Shown: positions 22,249-34,200 of the stretch, piece by piece
How the letters are laid out: each line of letters opens with the position of its first letter
How positions within the stretch are numbered: the stretch's first letter is position 1
NCBI GenBank assembly: GCA_002943765.1
Contig: PQWQ01000022.1
Coordinates: 434,001-498,000, forward strand
Length of the DNA stretch: 64,000 nucleotides
Direction: 5' to 3'
Origin: Psoroptes ovis
Lineage: Eukaryota; Arthropoda; Arachnida; Sarcoptiformes; Psoroptidae
The notes under the pieces: generated by a model
The model's database searches: none
What the model was told of the DNA's origin: nothing
What the model saw: only the letters and a program-made list of their open reading frames with translations
Position numbers and translations under genes: made by a program

Positions 22249-22534
22249 TAATAATGATAACAAATAATAATCACGATGATTTAAAAATTATTGAACCAAG
22301 AAATGAAAATATATTGAAAATAGATGTTTATTATAGCAAGCAAATGAATTTCGAAATATATTAATGTATTTTTAAATTTGACAAAAAATAATAAGTAAAT
22401 CTTAGTATACAAATAGTAAGATTATATTCATTATGTTATCATTATTATTATTCATAAAGGATTGTTATAATGCATCATCATTCATTCATTTTCATTTTTC
22501 GAAGCGTATGTTCATTTCAATTTCAATATTTATA

Positions 22535-22617
22535 TTAGGTTGTCCCATAAGTTCTTGCCAATTTTTGAATTCTTCTTTTTCATTTGAAAACCGGCAAGAA
22601 CTTTTCGGACACGCTAA
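22535..22617 (-). mobile_element. mariner-type MITE, type C, unlike ends
   Basis: The 5' end is of the CCCATAAG kind, the 3' end of the CTTTTCGG kind (then ACACGCTAA). Confidence 0.9.
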
Positions 22618-22829
22618 TATTTGTTTATTTATTTTTATTTTTGCTTTACTTTCATTCTTTTCTATTCATATAGGATTTTGTCTATATTTATATTACACAC
22701 AAAAAAATAACGGATAAGTAAATCAATTATGGTTTTATCAATTTTGCTTCAATTTTTTTGCCTGCCTTCAATGTGTATCTATTGTGTATTATTTTACAAT
22801 TAATCAGTCATTTTTTCATTTAAGAAATA

Positions 22830-22908
22830 TTGAGTTGTCCGAAAAGTTCTTCCCGTTTTCGAATTGAAAAGAAATTAAAAAATGGTAAGAACTTATGGGA
22901 CAACCTAA
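22830..22908 (+). mobile_element. mariner-type MITE, type C, unlike ends
   Basis: The 5' end is TTGAGTTGTCCGAAAAG and the 3' end CTTATGGGACAACCTAA, the reverse combination to the copy at 22535. Confidence 0.9.
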
Positions 22909-24645
22909 TATATATTGCAAAAATGCATGCAAAATTTTCCTTCATATCATCTTTATTTGTCAAGATTTTCGCTTTCATTATTTAGTTGAATTGAATGCAA
23001 TTGAATGATTAATGTATATATGACGTTGATGCTTAAATGATTTTCATCAACTATGAAGAAAAAAAAAGTTGATTAGTATTTGTATTATGTTTTATCAGTA
23101 AGTTTCTATGAAAAAAATGTTTTCTCAAAACGAAAAAATGTCTAAATAATTAATTATTATGATCATAAATGAGTGATAACACCGAATCACGACTGATTAT
23201 TACTGTATAAATTGAAGCAAATATTAAAGATTGAACCGAAACAAAAGTTTAATACATGCATGTATTATCGTTATTATCATGTATTTGAAATCATTTATCT
23301 AATTATTATTACCATTATTATCGGTTTTCGATATGAAATGAATGGCAAACTTTACTAAATAATTTCGATTAAATATTAATAATATATCAATGATATGTAC
23401 GGTGGAATATATCTATATTTATCTGATATTAATATACGAATGATTATAATGAACCGGATCGATTTTTTTTCTTTTATTTCTATCTATCTGTATGTCTTTG
23501 ATTTGTAATTATCTTTGGCTCCATTTTTGTTGGTTCGAATTTGAAAGCATGAAATTTAATGAACAAAAAAACAAACGAAACGAATCGAATTTGGCCAACC
23601 CATGACTATTTATTCGATGGATGTTTAAAAATATTTTCGAATGAAAATTGAAAGGGTTTCATTTGAAGAAATTACCTTTCGTTAGAAGAGGCAAACATAG
23701 ACCATAGGTATGTGCACTTGACGAGTCATAAAATAACGAAATGCGAAAAAAAAACATTTCATGATTTCTTAAAAATTTTTTCAGGCTAATTTCTGGTTTT
23801 TTTGTGTGCCTGCTCATAGACAGTGTTTACCTGTGTTCATTTCATTATTATTACGGGTTGAATAGTAAATATTTTAAGAAAAGACCTAATGGCAATGACA
23901 TGGTATTTGCTTGGGAATGATAAATGGGAAATCTTTAAGAAAAACATTTACGAAGAAATTTAAGAATAAAAATAAAATTTCGTGGCTTTTCGATTATGAT
24001 TAATAATAATAATGGATTGAATTGAAAACAACAAAAAAAAAACAAAAAATGGTGATTACCGTTTATCTAATCCATCTTAATCTTCTTAATCTTATTACTA
24101 TTATTATGAATATTATCGATTCACGAATTTATCCATACATTATCCATTTAAAACATAGGTAAAAAGATACATATGTGTGTGTTGCATATACAAAGACATT
24201 TGAATACTTTGAATACATTGAATCAAATGACTGAATGAATGAATTGTGAATACAAGCATAGTTGGGATGCTCGAATTCAAAGCAAAAAAAAAAATGAAAT
24301 GAAATGAAATTATTTCGACAAAAGTATGTCTAAATATGATCAATATTTGATTGTATTATTCATTTCATTTCATTTTTTTAGAATGGCAATAACCCTTTCA
24401 TTTTTTCAAAATGATTTTTCTTTTTCAGATAAAAATAGAAACTTTCCGGGAAAATTTTTAATTTTTTTTTTAAATTTCACTTATTATTTTTTTATTGTTT
24501 TTTGATTGTCAAAATTTTTTCTTTTATTATTTAGATTCATTCAAAGTTTGAAGATTCAAGATTTGAACAAATATTGAATGGTGAATAAGGCATAAGGTAA
24601 GGTGAATATTTTTATCATTTTTCTTTAAAGAAAACAAATACAATA

Positions 24646-24725
24646 TTAGGTTGTCCGATGAGTTCTTACCGATTTTCTCATAATTTCCTACGATATGATT
24701 GGCAAAGACTTTTCGGACAACCTAA
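24646..24725 (-). mobile_element. mariner-type MITE, type A
   Basis: Core TTTCCTACGATATGATTGG. Ends are TTAGGTTGTCCGATGAG and CTTTTCGGACAACCTAA. Confidence 0.92.
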
Positions 24726-25318
24726 TATTTAACAGGTAAATGTTTTTATTTTTTCCATGGACAAAAAGATGCTAAAATGAAAACAAAAATATATATATCT
24801 GTTCCATTCCCATGCAATAAAAATGATGAATAAGGCAATTTATTCAATTCAATTCAATCATTCATCAAATTCATCCATTCTTCATCATCCAAGGTTTCGG
24901 TTGATTGATTTTGGCTGACCAAAATGTAAACATTTGTTTTTTTTTCAATGGTGGTCGATGAATGATGTGACCATTCGAATCGAATCGAATCAAATGTGGT
25001 CATATCATATGGCCATCACCACCACCACCACCAGACCCTTATTTGAAAGTGTTGTATTTATTTTCGGCCAATAAACAATAACCGGCAAAAAAAAGAGTTA
25101 TTATCTCATTGTATTAATAAGTATAACGGTATAAGTATGTCATTATTTATTTATTTATTTGTTAAATATTTATTTCATTTTTATTTCTGAATACTTCATC
25201 GTTCATTATTATTTAGGCACAGCTCAGACACACACACTGTTCATAATGAATGAATGAATGATAATGATTTTTTTTTCAACCATGTTATTTTTATGGCTGA
25301 TGAAAATATTTGAAAATA

Positions 25319-25398
25319 TTAGGTTGTCCGGAAAGTTCTTGCAGTTTTTCGAATGAAAAAAAATTTTAAAAACGGTAAGAACTTATGGGACAACCCAA
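25319..25398 (+). mobile_element. mariner-type MITE, type C, unlike ends
   Basis: The 5' end is TTAGGTTGTCCGGAAAG, the 3' end CTTATGGGACAACCCAA. Confidence 0.92.
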
Positions 25399-25875
25399 TA
25401 AGAAATAGAAATAGATATATTTTTGGTTATTGACAAATTTTAAAAATGGTAAATATGCATTCATATTATATATAATATGAATATTTCAAATTTCTATTGG
25501 CATTTCACCGTGAAAATAATGATTTTTTTTCTATTTTTTCCATTGAAAATTGATGCATTTAGCCCAAGTAGAAAATGGTAAATGTGAAATCAATTCTCTA
25601 TCCACAGCTGAAGAATGAATGAAAAAACCGGAATTTTTTCCATCATTATTATTATATTTCTATGCATCATTTAAATGGGAATGAAATGTGTGTAATTGCC
25701 ATAAAAATGGATACATTTTTTTCGGTTAAAATAACAAATATAACAATGGTAATATAATAACATTGAATTTAAAAATTTTGAAAATTTGAAACATTTTCCA
25801 TATTTTCTTTGTATCATTCATTTGAAGAATTGAATTTGTTTGAAAAAAAAAAAAACATTTTCGCTTTTTGTATTA

Positions 25876-25958
25876 TTAGGTTGTCCGATAAGTTCTTGCC
25901 TCGTTTCTCAACGATTACCAAACAACATAATTGGCAAAAACTTTTCGGACAGCCTTTA
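25876..25958 (-). mobile_element. mariner-type MITE, type A (diverged loop)
   Basis: The loop reads TCAACGATTACCAAACAACATAATTGG, the most diverged of the type A cores. Ends are CCGATAAG and CTTTTCGGACAGCC. Confidence 0.85.
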
Positions 25959-26257
25959 ATACAATGAGCACCCAAAAATATATGAATATGTTTCATCATT
26001 AGGATCATTATTCACAGAATAATGATCGAATTGAATTTGAATGAAAAATGTCAATCGATTCAATTCAATTCAATCATTCATTGGTGAATTTCAATGGCCA
26101 TCCATACATTGAACCAACTGGACCAAAGACATATTTATAATGAACCGAAAGTTTTTTCTGCCGAAGAATTTGATTTTACCTCGATGACATTTGGCAAATT
26201 TTTTTTTTATATTTATTTCATGGTGAATATTTTTTGAATTGAAAATATCTTAAAATA

Positions 26258-26339
26258 TTAGGCTGTCCGGAAAGTTTTTGCCGATTATATCCATAGAAAA
26301 TCATCGGAAAAATCGGCAAAAACTTATCGGACAACCTAA
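26258..26339 (+). mobile_element. mariner-type MITE, type A
   Basis: Inserted at the TA centre of TTAAAATATTTTAA: the flanks TTAAAATA and TATTTTAA are inverted complements. Ends are CCGGAAAG and CTTATCGG. Confidence 0.93.
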
Positions 26340-26631
26340 TATTTTAACAAATTTTCATTTTTCAATGTGTATGTATATGCAAACAGTGTAAAACAAGCCA
26401 ACAAAATACAGCTGAAGTCAAGTGTAACCAAAAAAAAATAAAAAATTATCATCGAATTGACTTTGAAATTGGATTAATCTGGGAAAAAATTCATGGTAAA
26501 AAAAGAAAACTTTTACCCGAAAACTTTACACACGCAAAAACGTGATCAGAATTTGTGTGTTGTTGGTTGAAATGAAAATATCAAAAATTAGATACAAATG
26601 AATTGTTATTATGATTATCATTCGATACATA

Positions 26632-26716
26632 TTAAGTTGTCCGAAAAGTTTTGGCCAATTTTCATGTGGCAACTCTCGATTGATTAAGCTGAATGAACTT
26701 TTCGGACAACACCTAA
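26632..26716 (+). mobile_element. mariner-type MITE, type B
   Basis: Core AACTCTCGATTGATTAAGCTG. The 3' end has an extra AC (CAACACCTAA). Confidence 0.9.
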
Positions 26717-26951
26717 TACAATGAGCAAAATGAATGGCAAAAAACGAAACCAAGAGAAAACATGAATAAATTTCCATATGAATATGAATAATGATGAAAA
26801 CATTTGCTTTTGTTGTGCATTATGGATGGTCCATATACCACACACCACCGTTAAAGAAATTGAATTATGATTATAATAATTACATACAACCGATTATGAT
26901 TCGACATATGATATATTTGACCATCTATGACCATTTTCACTGCTAAATATA

Positions 26952-27032
26952 TTAGGTTGTCCGAAAAGTTCATTCGGCTTAATCCGATAGAGTTGTTCAT
27001 GAAATTCGGCCAAAACTTTCCGGACAATCTAA
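26952..27032 (-). mobile_element. mariner-type MITE, type B
   Basis: Core CATTCGGCTTAATCCGATAG. Ends are TTAGGTTGTCCGAAAAG and CTTTCCGGACAATCTAA. Confidence 0.92.
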
Positions 27033-27148
27033 TATTTTAACATTGTAATAATAATGATTTGAATTGGAATTTTTTTCAAATTATGAAAAATTATTATCAT
27101 CGAATCGTCTTTATATGTGTGATATATGCGTGAGTATTTTTTTAATAT

Positions 27149-27230
27149 TTATGTTGATCCGAAAAGTTTTTGCCGATTATATCCGTAGGTAATAATGAGA
27201 AAATCGGCTAAAACTTATCGGACAACCTAA
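27149..27230 (+). mobile_element. mariner-type MITE, type A, decayed 5' end
   Basis: The left end reads TTTATGTTGATCCGAAAAG, having lost the GGTTGTCC register. The right end CTTATCGGACAACCTAA is intact. Confidence 0.85.
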
Positions 27231-27792
27231 TATGTTTGTATTCGATTACTAATACTATATATTCCTTCTTTTCTTTTTTGTTTGAATAATTATGTCAAAC
27301 ATGAATTTTCAAGCATGTTGTTGATCAATTTAATTTGATTAATTTATATTTAATTTGAATTTTGGTTTTTTCAAATTTTTGAAATCAAATATCAAACTCA
27401 ATAAGTAAGTAAGCTTTCACAATATAAGTACTTTTTCAAGTAGATTTCAATTGATTTTCTTATTTTAATTTCCTTAGCATTGATCAAAAAAATCTGAAAT
27501 TATTTATTTTCGTGTATTCAGCCATATGCAACAACACTTGAAGTTTATGTATGTTTTTTGGCGACTAAATTTAGAAAATCTTGAATCAAGCAATGATAAG
27601 TGGTGGATGAATGAATAAGAGGTCAATATCATCCTAGAAAAACTTGAATATTTTCCTGGCCAAAAAATATCAAATCAATTGAATTGATTTTGATCAAGAT
27701 TTCGAATAATAACTGGCCAAAATTATTCACAATTAATAAGGTATGTAACTAAATTAGATCAAAAATCAAAAAAAAAAAAAAAAAATTCAAAA

Positions 27793-27837
27793 ACTATCGA
27801 TTATCGAATAATCGATTGCTATTGTCAACTATCGATA
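27793..27837. promoter_or_regulatory. ATCGAT cluster with a DRE-like TATCGATA
   Basis: CTATCGATTATCG, AATAATCGATTG and TATCGATA (27830-27837) fall within 45 bp. Perfect DRE words are rare elsewhere in the window and otherwise occur at the RpL13A/Cwf19L2 promoter. A possible short first coding exon follows at 28073. Confidence 0.4.
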
Positions 27838-28072
27838 GTAGTTTAGATTTTTTTTTGTTTATCTTTTTTTTGGCGCTCATATTGTTTTCCTTTTGTTCTC
27901 TTTGTTTGTTTCATTTAGGGTGATAATCTTTAATTAACGTGAAATTCATTATTGTGTTTGTTTTGTTTAATTGTTTTGTATCATTGAAGATAATAATCAA
28001 TGAAAATGAATCATGAATCATATTCATTAAATGAATGCCATATTTTGTACAACTGATTACCACCTGTGCACA

Positions 28073-28112
28073 ATGGTCGATGACTTGGATAAATCGAAAG
28101 ATGAAGACTCAG
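28073..28112 (+). CDS. possible short first coding exon, unidentified gene (partial)
   Basis: ATG in the context CACAATGG opens MVDDLDKSKDEDS and reaches CAG|GTAGGT in phase 1. It lies 236 bp downstream of the TATCGATA cluster, with a TTTCATTTAGGGTG acceptor-like sequence between. The short acidic/basic start is plausible for a housekeeping protein, but no downstream exon was found within the next 28 kb. Splicing it to the acceptor at 56585 gives an early stop, so it does not extend the octopamine receptor coding frame. Treat as a candidate only. Confidence 0.25.
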
Positions 28113-28303
28113 GTAGGTTGAATTTCATTATTTTATTGTAAAAAATCTTAACGAAGCTAATCACATAAAGCTATTGATTGCTTCGAAAAAAATATTGCCA
28201 ATCAATTCATTCATTCATTAAACTATTGATTGATTTATTGATTGATTGATGATCATTATCATTGCTAAAAATAATCTTTCAATGATGATGATAATTAAAA
28301 ATA

Positions 28304-28384
28304 TTTGGTTGTTCGGAAAGTTTTTGCTGTTTTTTTGATTTTTTTTTCATTCGAAAAACGGCAAGAACTTATGGGACAACCTAA
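28304..28384 (-). mobile_element. mariner-type MITE, type C, unlike ends
   Basis: Left end TTTGGTTGTTCGGAAAG, right end CTTATGGGACAACCTAA; core CATTCGAAAAACGGC. Confidence 0.9.
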
Positions 28385-30411
28385 CAGTTATTTATTTATT
28401 TGATTATTCAGATACATAATTATCTTAAGAAAAATAATTCATTTGACAATTGAACTAACAAAAAAACAAGAGAAAATCTTGACACTTAGTCTTCGAAAAT
28501 TTTCTTCGAATTCAATGAAATCATTGAAATACAATGAAAAATACCTAAATTTCAATTGAACACTATTTCGTTGAAATTTGAAATTTCATTGTTCAGTATG
28601 ACAAAAACTCAAAGTCACATACATTTATTATTTTCTTAAAATTAAAATTTTGAATTCATTCATTGATTGAAAAAACAATTCATTGAAATTTTGAATTCAA
28701 TGAAATCATAATCATTCCATTCAAATCAAATCACAAATCAGTAATTATCACACTGTTTTATTCGCAAAATTTGATTTATTGTTTATCCATTGTGTATGTG
28801 TGTGTTTGTACTTATTAATCTAACTTGATTCGAAAATTATTTTTACATTTTGAACCGACCAAAATTTTACATTTGAAATCTTAATGATTTAAGATTTTGA
28901 ATCTTAAAATTGAGCCAAATCAAATCAAATCAAATCCAAAACGTTGAATCAAAAAAAAACTAGAAAGTGAAATGTGTAAGTGAAAGTTATGAAGTTATTT
29001 CTTAATACTTTCGAATGATATTTTTAGCATCTTGAGGATATCTGTATGTATGTAGTGTACAATGTGTTTTGTGTGTGCATCAAACAAATCTTTCCGTTAA
29101 CCATTTTTCTTAAAGATATCAAAGTTTTCTCAAAGAAGCAGCCAGAAAAAAATCTAAAATTAAATTTAATTTGATTTAATTCCTGTTTTTTGGTTTTTGT
29201 CTTATCTGTTTTGGTTGTTTGTAAAGATAATTTAAGACATAATAATTTTTATGTCAAAAAAAAATGATGCACCAGATTAGTGTCTGATGCCTGTACAGAG
29301 GTTTACACCTGGTATATATGGTTTACCCGGAAAATTTGCCGGAAAAATTGAAATTTTATCATCAAAATAATTTTGTCAAACGATAAACCAGTGTTGAATG
29401 AAATGTCAATACACATGTAAAAATTTAATGATTATTTTTGTAAAATTAATTAGGAAATTTAATTATTGACCTGAAAAAAAAATTTCCTGAATTTTTTTTT
29501 ATTTTCCAGAAAGTTTCTCAACTTACCTTTGCTCAGATGTATCAGGTGGTTGCTTTCTGTGTTGTGTTTGTGTCTTATCAGGTTGATTTGAATTTTTCTT
29601 TTGTCGTTCACACAGGACAAAGACAGATAAGCTTTTTTGAATTTCCGATTGATTCAGACGAATCGATTTGAATTCGATTGAATTGGTCGAAAAATTCTTG
29701 TTTCGCGTGGTGAATTTTCGTTGGTCGTGTTGAATTCGTTGGTCGTTTTTTTCGTTGTACAGACTAATCGATTTGGTGACTGTTGGTGATTCAATTGATT
29801 CGATTCGATTCGAATGATTTTGACTGATTCAAAAATAACGTAACTGAATTAAATTTAATTTGATGATCAATAAACACTTGGAAAATTCACTAAAAATTAT
29901 TATGATGATTTACACAATTTGTGAAAATCCCAAATCATTTGATCATTTGTCGCTGGGTAAAATCAAAATTTCGATTAATACACGACAAATAACAACACCA
30001 AAAAAAAATGGTTTAATGTGGTTGAATTTCTCTGGTCTCTTTAAGACATTTTTTCGATTGATTCGAATTTCGAATTTTTGGATTTTCGAATTCGATTTAC
30101 TTTCACTTTGTGAAATGAATGAATGATCAATGATCAAATGATAAATGTTTAAAGGCTTTGGGCTTCCGATTTTTTCAATTTTTTTTTTGTTTTTGCGGTA
30201 AATCAATGAATGATTGGTCAGCTGTGTGTCGGCTGATTTGAAGAGAAAGTAAAGTATTAAGTGATTAAGAGACACTGAGAGAGACTATAGCCCATTAGCT
30301 AAGCTTATAGATGATCAACGACGAGTAAAATGAGAAATTAAAACGTGTGTGTTTCACTGATTGATTTAAGCTGAAAATCGGTGGATGGTGGATGAATGAA
30401 ATGTGAATGAA

Positions 30412-30441
30412 TGGATGCGGCGGCTGCTGCTGCTGCTGCTA
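30412..30441. repeat. GCT trinucleotide run
   Basis: GCGGCGGCTGCTGCTGCTGCT, about six GCT units inside an open frame on each strand. No supporting splice sites were found. Confidence 0.6.
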
Positions 30442-31395
30442 TTCTTAGCATCATTCAATTGTTCATGTGGTCATTCATAAATGAAATGAAAATTTTGAAA
30501 AATTGAAATTTTGAAATTTTTAAAAATTGAAAATCTTGTTTCAACCAAAATACTAACAACAAACTGCCATAAACACAAACAATACCCTGTGAATAGTGAA
30601 TGCTGAGAGTCTTTTCGCATGATGAAGAAGACTTAAGCCATGGATAATATGATGCACCCATAGTCTTGCGTGCTCTCTCTCTCCAAGCAAGCTTTGCTTA
30701 GGACAAATAATTTCCCCTGCAAACACTACTGACACACATATGATATCTTTCTCTTTGTGTTATTTAGACAATTGAATTTATGTAAACATTCCTTCTGTGT
30801 TTACCTTTTGAAAATAGCATCCAGAAAGGTACATAAAGATAATGAAGAGACAAAAAATGTCTATTCTTCATAAGGTATTGGTCCTGGTATTTTCTTCTAT
30901 TTTTTTCTCGTTTGTTTGTTTGTGAGAAAATAATAAGGTTATAACTTCTTATACATATATGAATTGTTGTTGTTATTATTATCATTTATTTTTATATTTG
31001 CCTTAAAGGCATCGAAATACCTGCCAACCACCATCACCACTAGTCATTTATATCTTTATCGACAACATCATATATGAGGGTATTATCTTGTTAAGACTAT
31101 AGTATAGATATTTGAAAAGTAATTTCTCTTCTTCTCAGTAGGTCAAAATAGACATGAAAATATTTTTTGATAAATATTTTCAACTTTGAAGAAAGAGAAT
31201 TTCTGGAAACATTTCTCCAAAGATATTTTTTAAATACATTTTTCTCTTTCAATTATTTGGCTATTACTTATGACTATTATTATTATTATTATCTAAATAA
31301 TCTTGGGTTCTCTTGGGTATTTATGTATGTGTTTTATTTATTAGGTCAATGTATAATAATAATAATGATGATGATGATGATTGTATAAATTATTA

Positions 31396-31476
31396 TCAGG
31401 TTGTCCAAAAAGTTTTTGCCGATTATATCGTTGGAAAATCATTGGAAAATCGGCAAAAACTTTTCGGACAACCTGA
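31396..31476 (+). mobile_element. mariner-type MITE, type A
   Basis: Core GATTATATCGTTGGAAAATC. ATAAATTAT occurs in direct orientation on both sides, more than a TA duplication would give. Confidence 0.92.
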
Positions 31477-32045
31477 ATATAAATTATCATTATCTTTTAT
31501 ACCAATTATTTATTTTTATATGAATGTATGAATATGTGTATTGATTTGAAATGATCAATCAATTGATTGATTGAATTCCATTATTCATAAATATTTGGTT
31601 CATTTTTTTTCTCCAAAGATTTTTCAAAAATTGAAAAATTGAAATTGTAGCATAAATGTGACAGGTATGTGCAAATATACCTGCCAGGTACACCAAGATT
31701 TATTCAGGTATTTTGGCACATAGTAGCTACGAGCTAAATGTGTATGCATCTAAAATTTCGAATTTGAATTCGAATTTCGATTTTGATTGATTCATTTTCT
31801 CTTTAAATATTTGTGTTATCCGTATTTCAAAGATTTGTAAAAATTCAAAATAATTTATTCGATTTACCTGGTCAAATAAAATGAACAAGTGAATGAATGA
31901 ATGAAATGAACAAGTACCCGATTAATCGAATGTTTTCCCTTTTATTATTTTCGGTAATTTCTGGTTAATTTTTTTTCTGGTACTTGTGTATTAAAAGTGA
32001 AATTTTTATTTCAAAAGAGAGAAATTTTCCTTGTAGCAAAATACA

Positions 32046-32125
32046 TAGATTGTCCGAAAAGTTGTAGCCGTTTTTCGAATGAAAAAAAATTTTAAAAAAT
32101 GGCAAGAACTTTCCGGACAACCTAA
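32046..32125 (+). mobile_element. mariner-type MITE, type C
   Basis: Ends TAGATTGTCCGAAAAG and CTTTCCGGACAACCTAA; core TTTTTCGAATGAAAAAAAATT. Confidence 0.9.
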
Positions 32126-32257
32126 TACATCAAAGCGATTAATTTTGAAAAAAAAATTTTCTTTTAAAAATGAATCGAAATCTAAATAAATGCAGCATGA
32201 TAATCACTTGTAATCATCATGTTCAATTGATGATGATGATGATGTTTAAAATAAATA

Positions 32258-32338
32258 TTAGGTTGTCCGAAAAGTTGTTGCCGATTTTTGCAATTATTTT
32301 CTACGATATAATCGGCAAAAACTTATCAGACAACCTAA
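32258..32338 (-). mobile_element. mariner-type MITE, type A
   Basis: Core ATTTTCTACGATATAATCGGC. Ends are TTAGGTTGTCCGAAAAG and CTTATCAGACAACCTAA. Confidence 0.93.
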
Positions 32339-33104
32339 TATTTTATCATAAATATACATACATACAAATGCCCTTTAGCAAAATGGCTAAATCATCGATT
32401 AATCGTTTTTTGATATTTTCGATTTTTGCTTTGAAAAGCGAAATTTTTGTTCGTTTTTTTTTTGTTCGTCTATTTTCGATTTCAATTTTCCTTAAGACCT
32501 AAGAATTCCTGGTACTTGTTTATTATATCTAATCTATTTCGATATAATAATAATTGGGTCAATCAATCATTGATTATCAGAATAGATTTTGACCTGAATT
32601 TTTTTCCTAAAAGGCCTTTGTCTCTGGAGAAAATTTTCCCTGGAAATTTTACCCAGAAATTTCTCAAAGATATCTTACAAATTCTAAGGATCATTCATAA
32701 ACAGTGTTTTGTCTCCACTCCATAATTTGTTTTCACTTGTCAATATTTTCAAATTTTCATATTTCACTCATTTTGACTTTGATTAATCGATCAATCATCA
32801 ATCAATTGATTTATTAGTCTCGTCTACCAATGAATGTCAATGATTGTCAATTGAATCAATTGATTAATTTGAAATATTTGAATTTTTCGAATGTCACAAA
32901 AAAAATAGAGCCATACACAAATTCAATGATTCATTTACACCATGGATTTGTAGTCATCCAAATGTGACAACAAAGTGAATATTTTAATGCAGTTTTTTTC
33001 GAGTAAATCCAAAAGTAAATTGACAAATTATTATTATTCATATTTCACTTTCATAAATATATTCAATGTGCATATATTTCAATGTTTTTTTCTATTTTTA
33101 TATA

Positions 33105-33188
33105 TTAACGCTGTCCGAAAAGTTCGTTCGGCTTAATAACAATAGAATTGTCATATAAAAATCGGTCCAAACTTTTCGGACGACCTAA
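33105..33188 (-). mobile_element. mariner-type MITE, type B
   Basis: Core GTTCGGCTTAATAACAATAG. The left end is altered (TTAACGCTGTCCG) and the right is GGACGACCTAA. Confidence 0.9.
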
Positions 33189-34005
33189 ATATTTTCACAT
33201 GATTGATTATCATTATAAAAAATACCCATGAAAAATATATATTTCTGGAAATATATATATATTTCCATACACATTCAAATATGTATATGATCGATTTGAT
33301 TGTGATTTTGCCATTGATTTATATCTCTTCAATTGATTGATTCGGAAAATAAAGTCATCATTTATTTTGATATTCATTCATTCATTCAATTCATTGATTC
33401 AATTCAAAAACAATAATGATCATATTGATAATTGATGTAGAAATTATGATTATTATCAATCGTTCATTGATCCATTCATTCATTTATTTTGATTCAAATG
33501 AAAATGATCGATATCAATGAATGAATGTGATATATGATATGAATCAAATATATTTCTCGTAGATTTTTAGCTTTATTTGTCTGAAATCTTCAGTTGAAAT
33601 CGCTGAAATGTCTTCAAAGATTCTTGGAATGTCTTTTTTTTTCAGTGAATCATTGGAAATATTCCCAGATTTAAGACATTTTCAGTCTATTTCGGGATTC
33701 GTTGTTTTGTTTTAAGAAATAATAATCTAGTCTTTAGCTTTGTAAAGTTTCTTAAGAATATTTCATATTTGACTTGATTCGAATTTATTTTCTGTGAATA
33801 TTCATGTGAATCCATTGAAATGTGAAAACGTCCAATTTGTCAGTGCAATTTTTCTTGAATATATTTGTCTATTTGGCCATTTTCAAAAAGAAAATGTCTT
33901 AAATGTCTTAATTTCAACTTTTTCTTCTTCGTTTGAATATGTCTCTGAATGGTCAATGAATGTAATGTAAGACATTAAGACACAGTAATGATGAACAACA
34001 TAAGA

Positions 34006-34085
34006 TTAGATTGTCCGAAAAGTTCTTGCCGATTTTCCAATTATTTTCAACGATATAACTGGCAAAAACTTTTCGGGCAACATAA
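34006..34085 (-). mobile_element. mariner-type MITE, type A
   Basis: Core TTTTCAACGATATAACTGGC; the right end has drifted to CTTTTCGGGCAACATAA. Confidence 0.9.
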
Positions 34086-34181
34086 TACTTTTTTAATTGT
34101 TCATTTTAAATGATCAGTGATTTGAATAATTGGTCATTCATACATGCAATTACATTTGCTGCTGTGATGTTTTGCATAATT

Positions 34182-34200
34182 TGTGTGTGTGTGTGTGTGT
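34182..34200. repeat. (TG)n microsatellite
   Basis: Nine to ten TG units followed by a T run. Confidence 0.8.

Larger units (their letters stand above)
20185..27800. other. non-coding stretch rich in MITEs
   Basis: The first few hundred bases are the 5' side of the secreted-protein gene, with no TATA box recognised. The rest contains eleven MITEs, an ATC microsatellite (20866-20890), and AT-rich sequence. No open frame here has a family signature. Confidence 0.6.
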
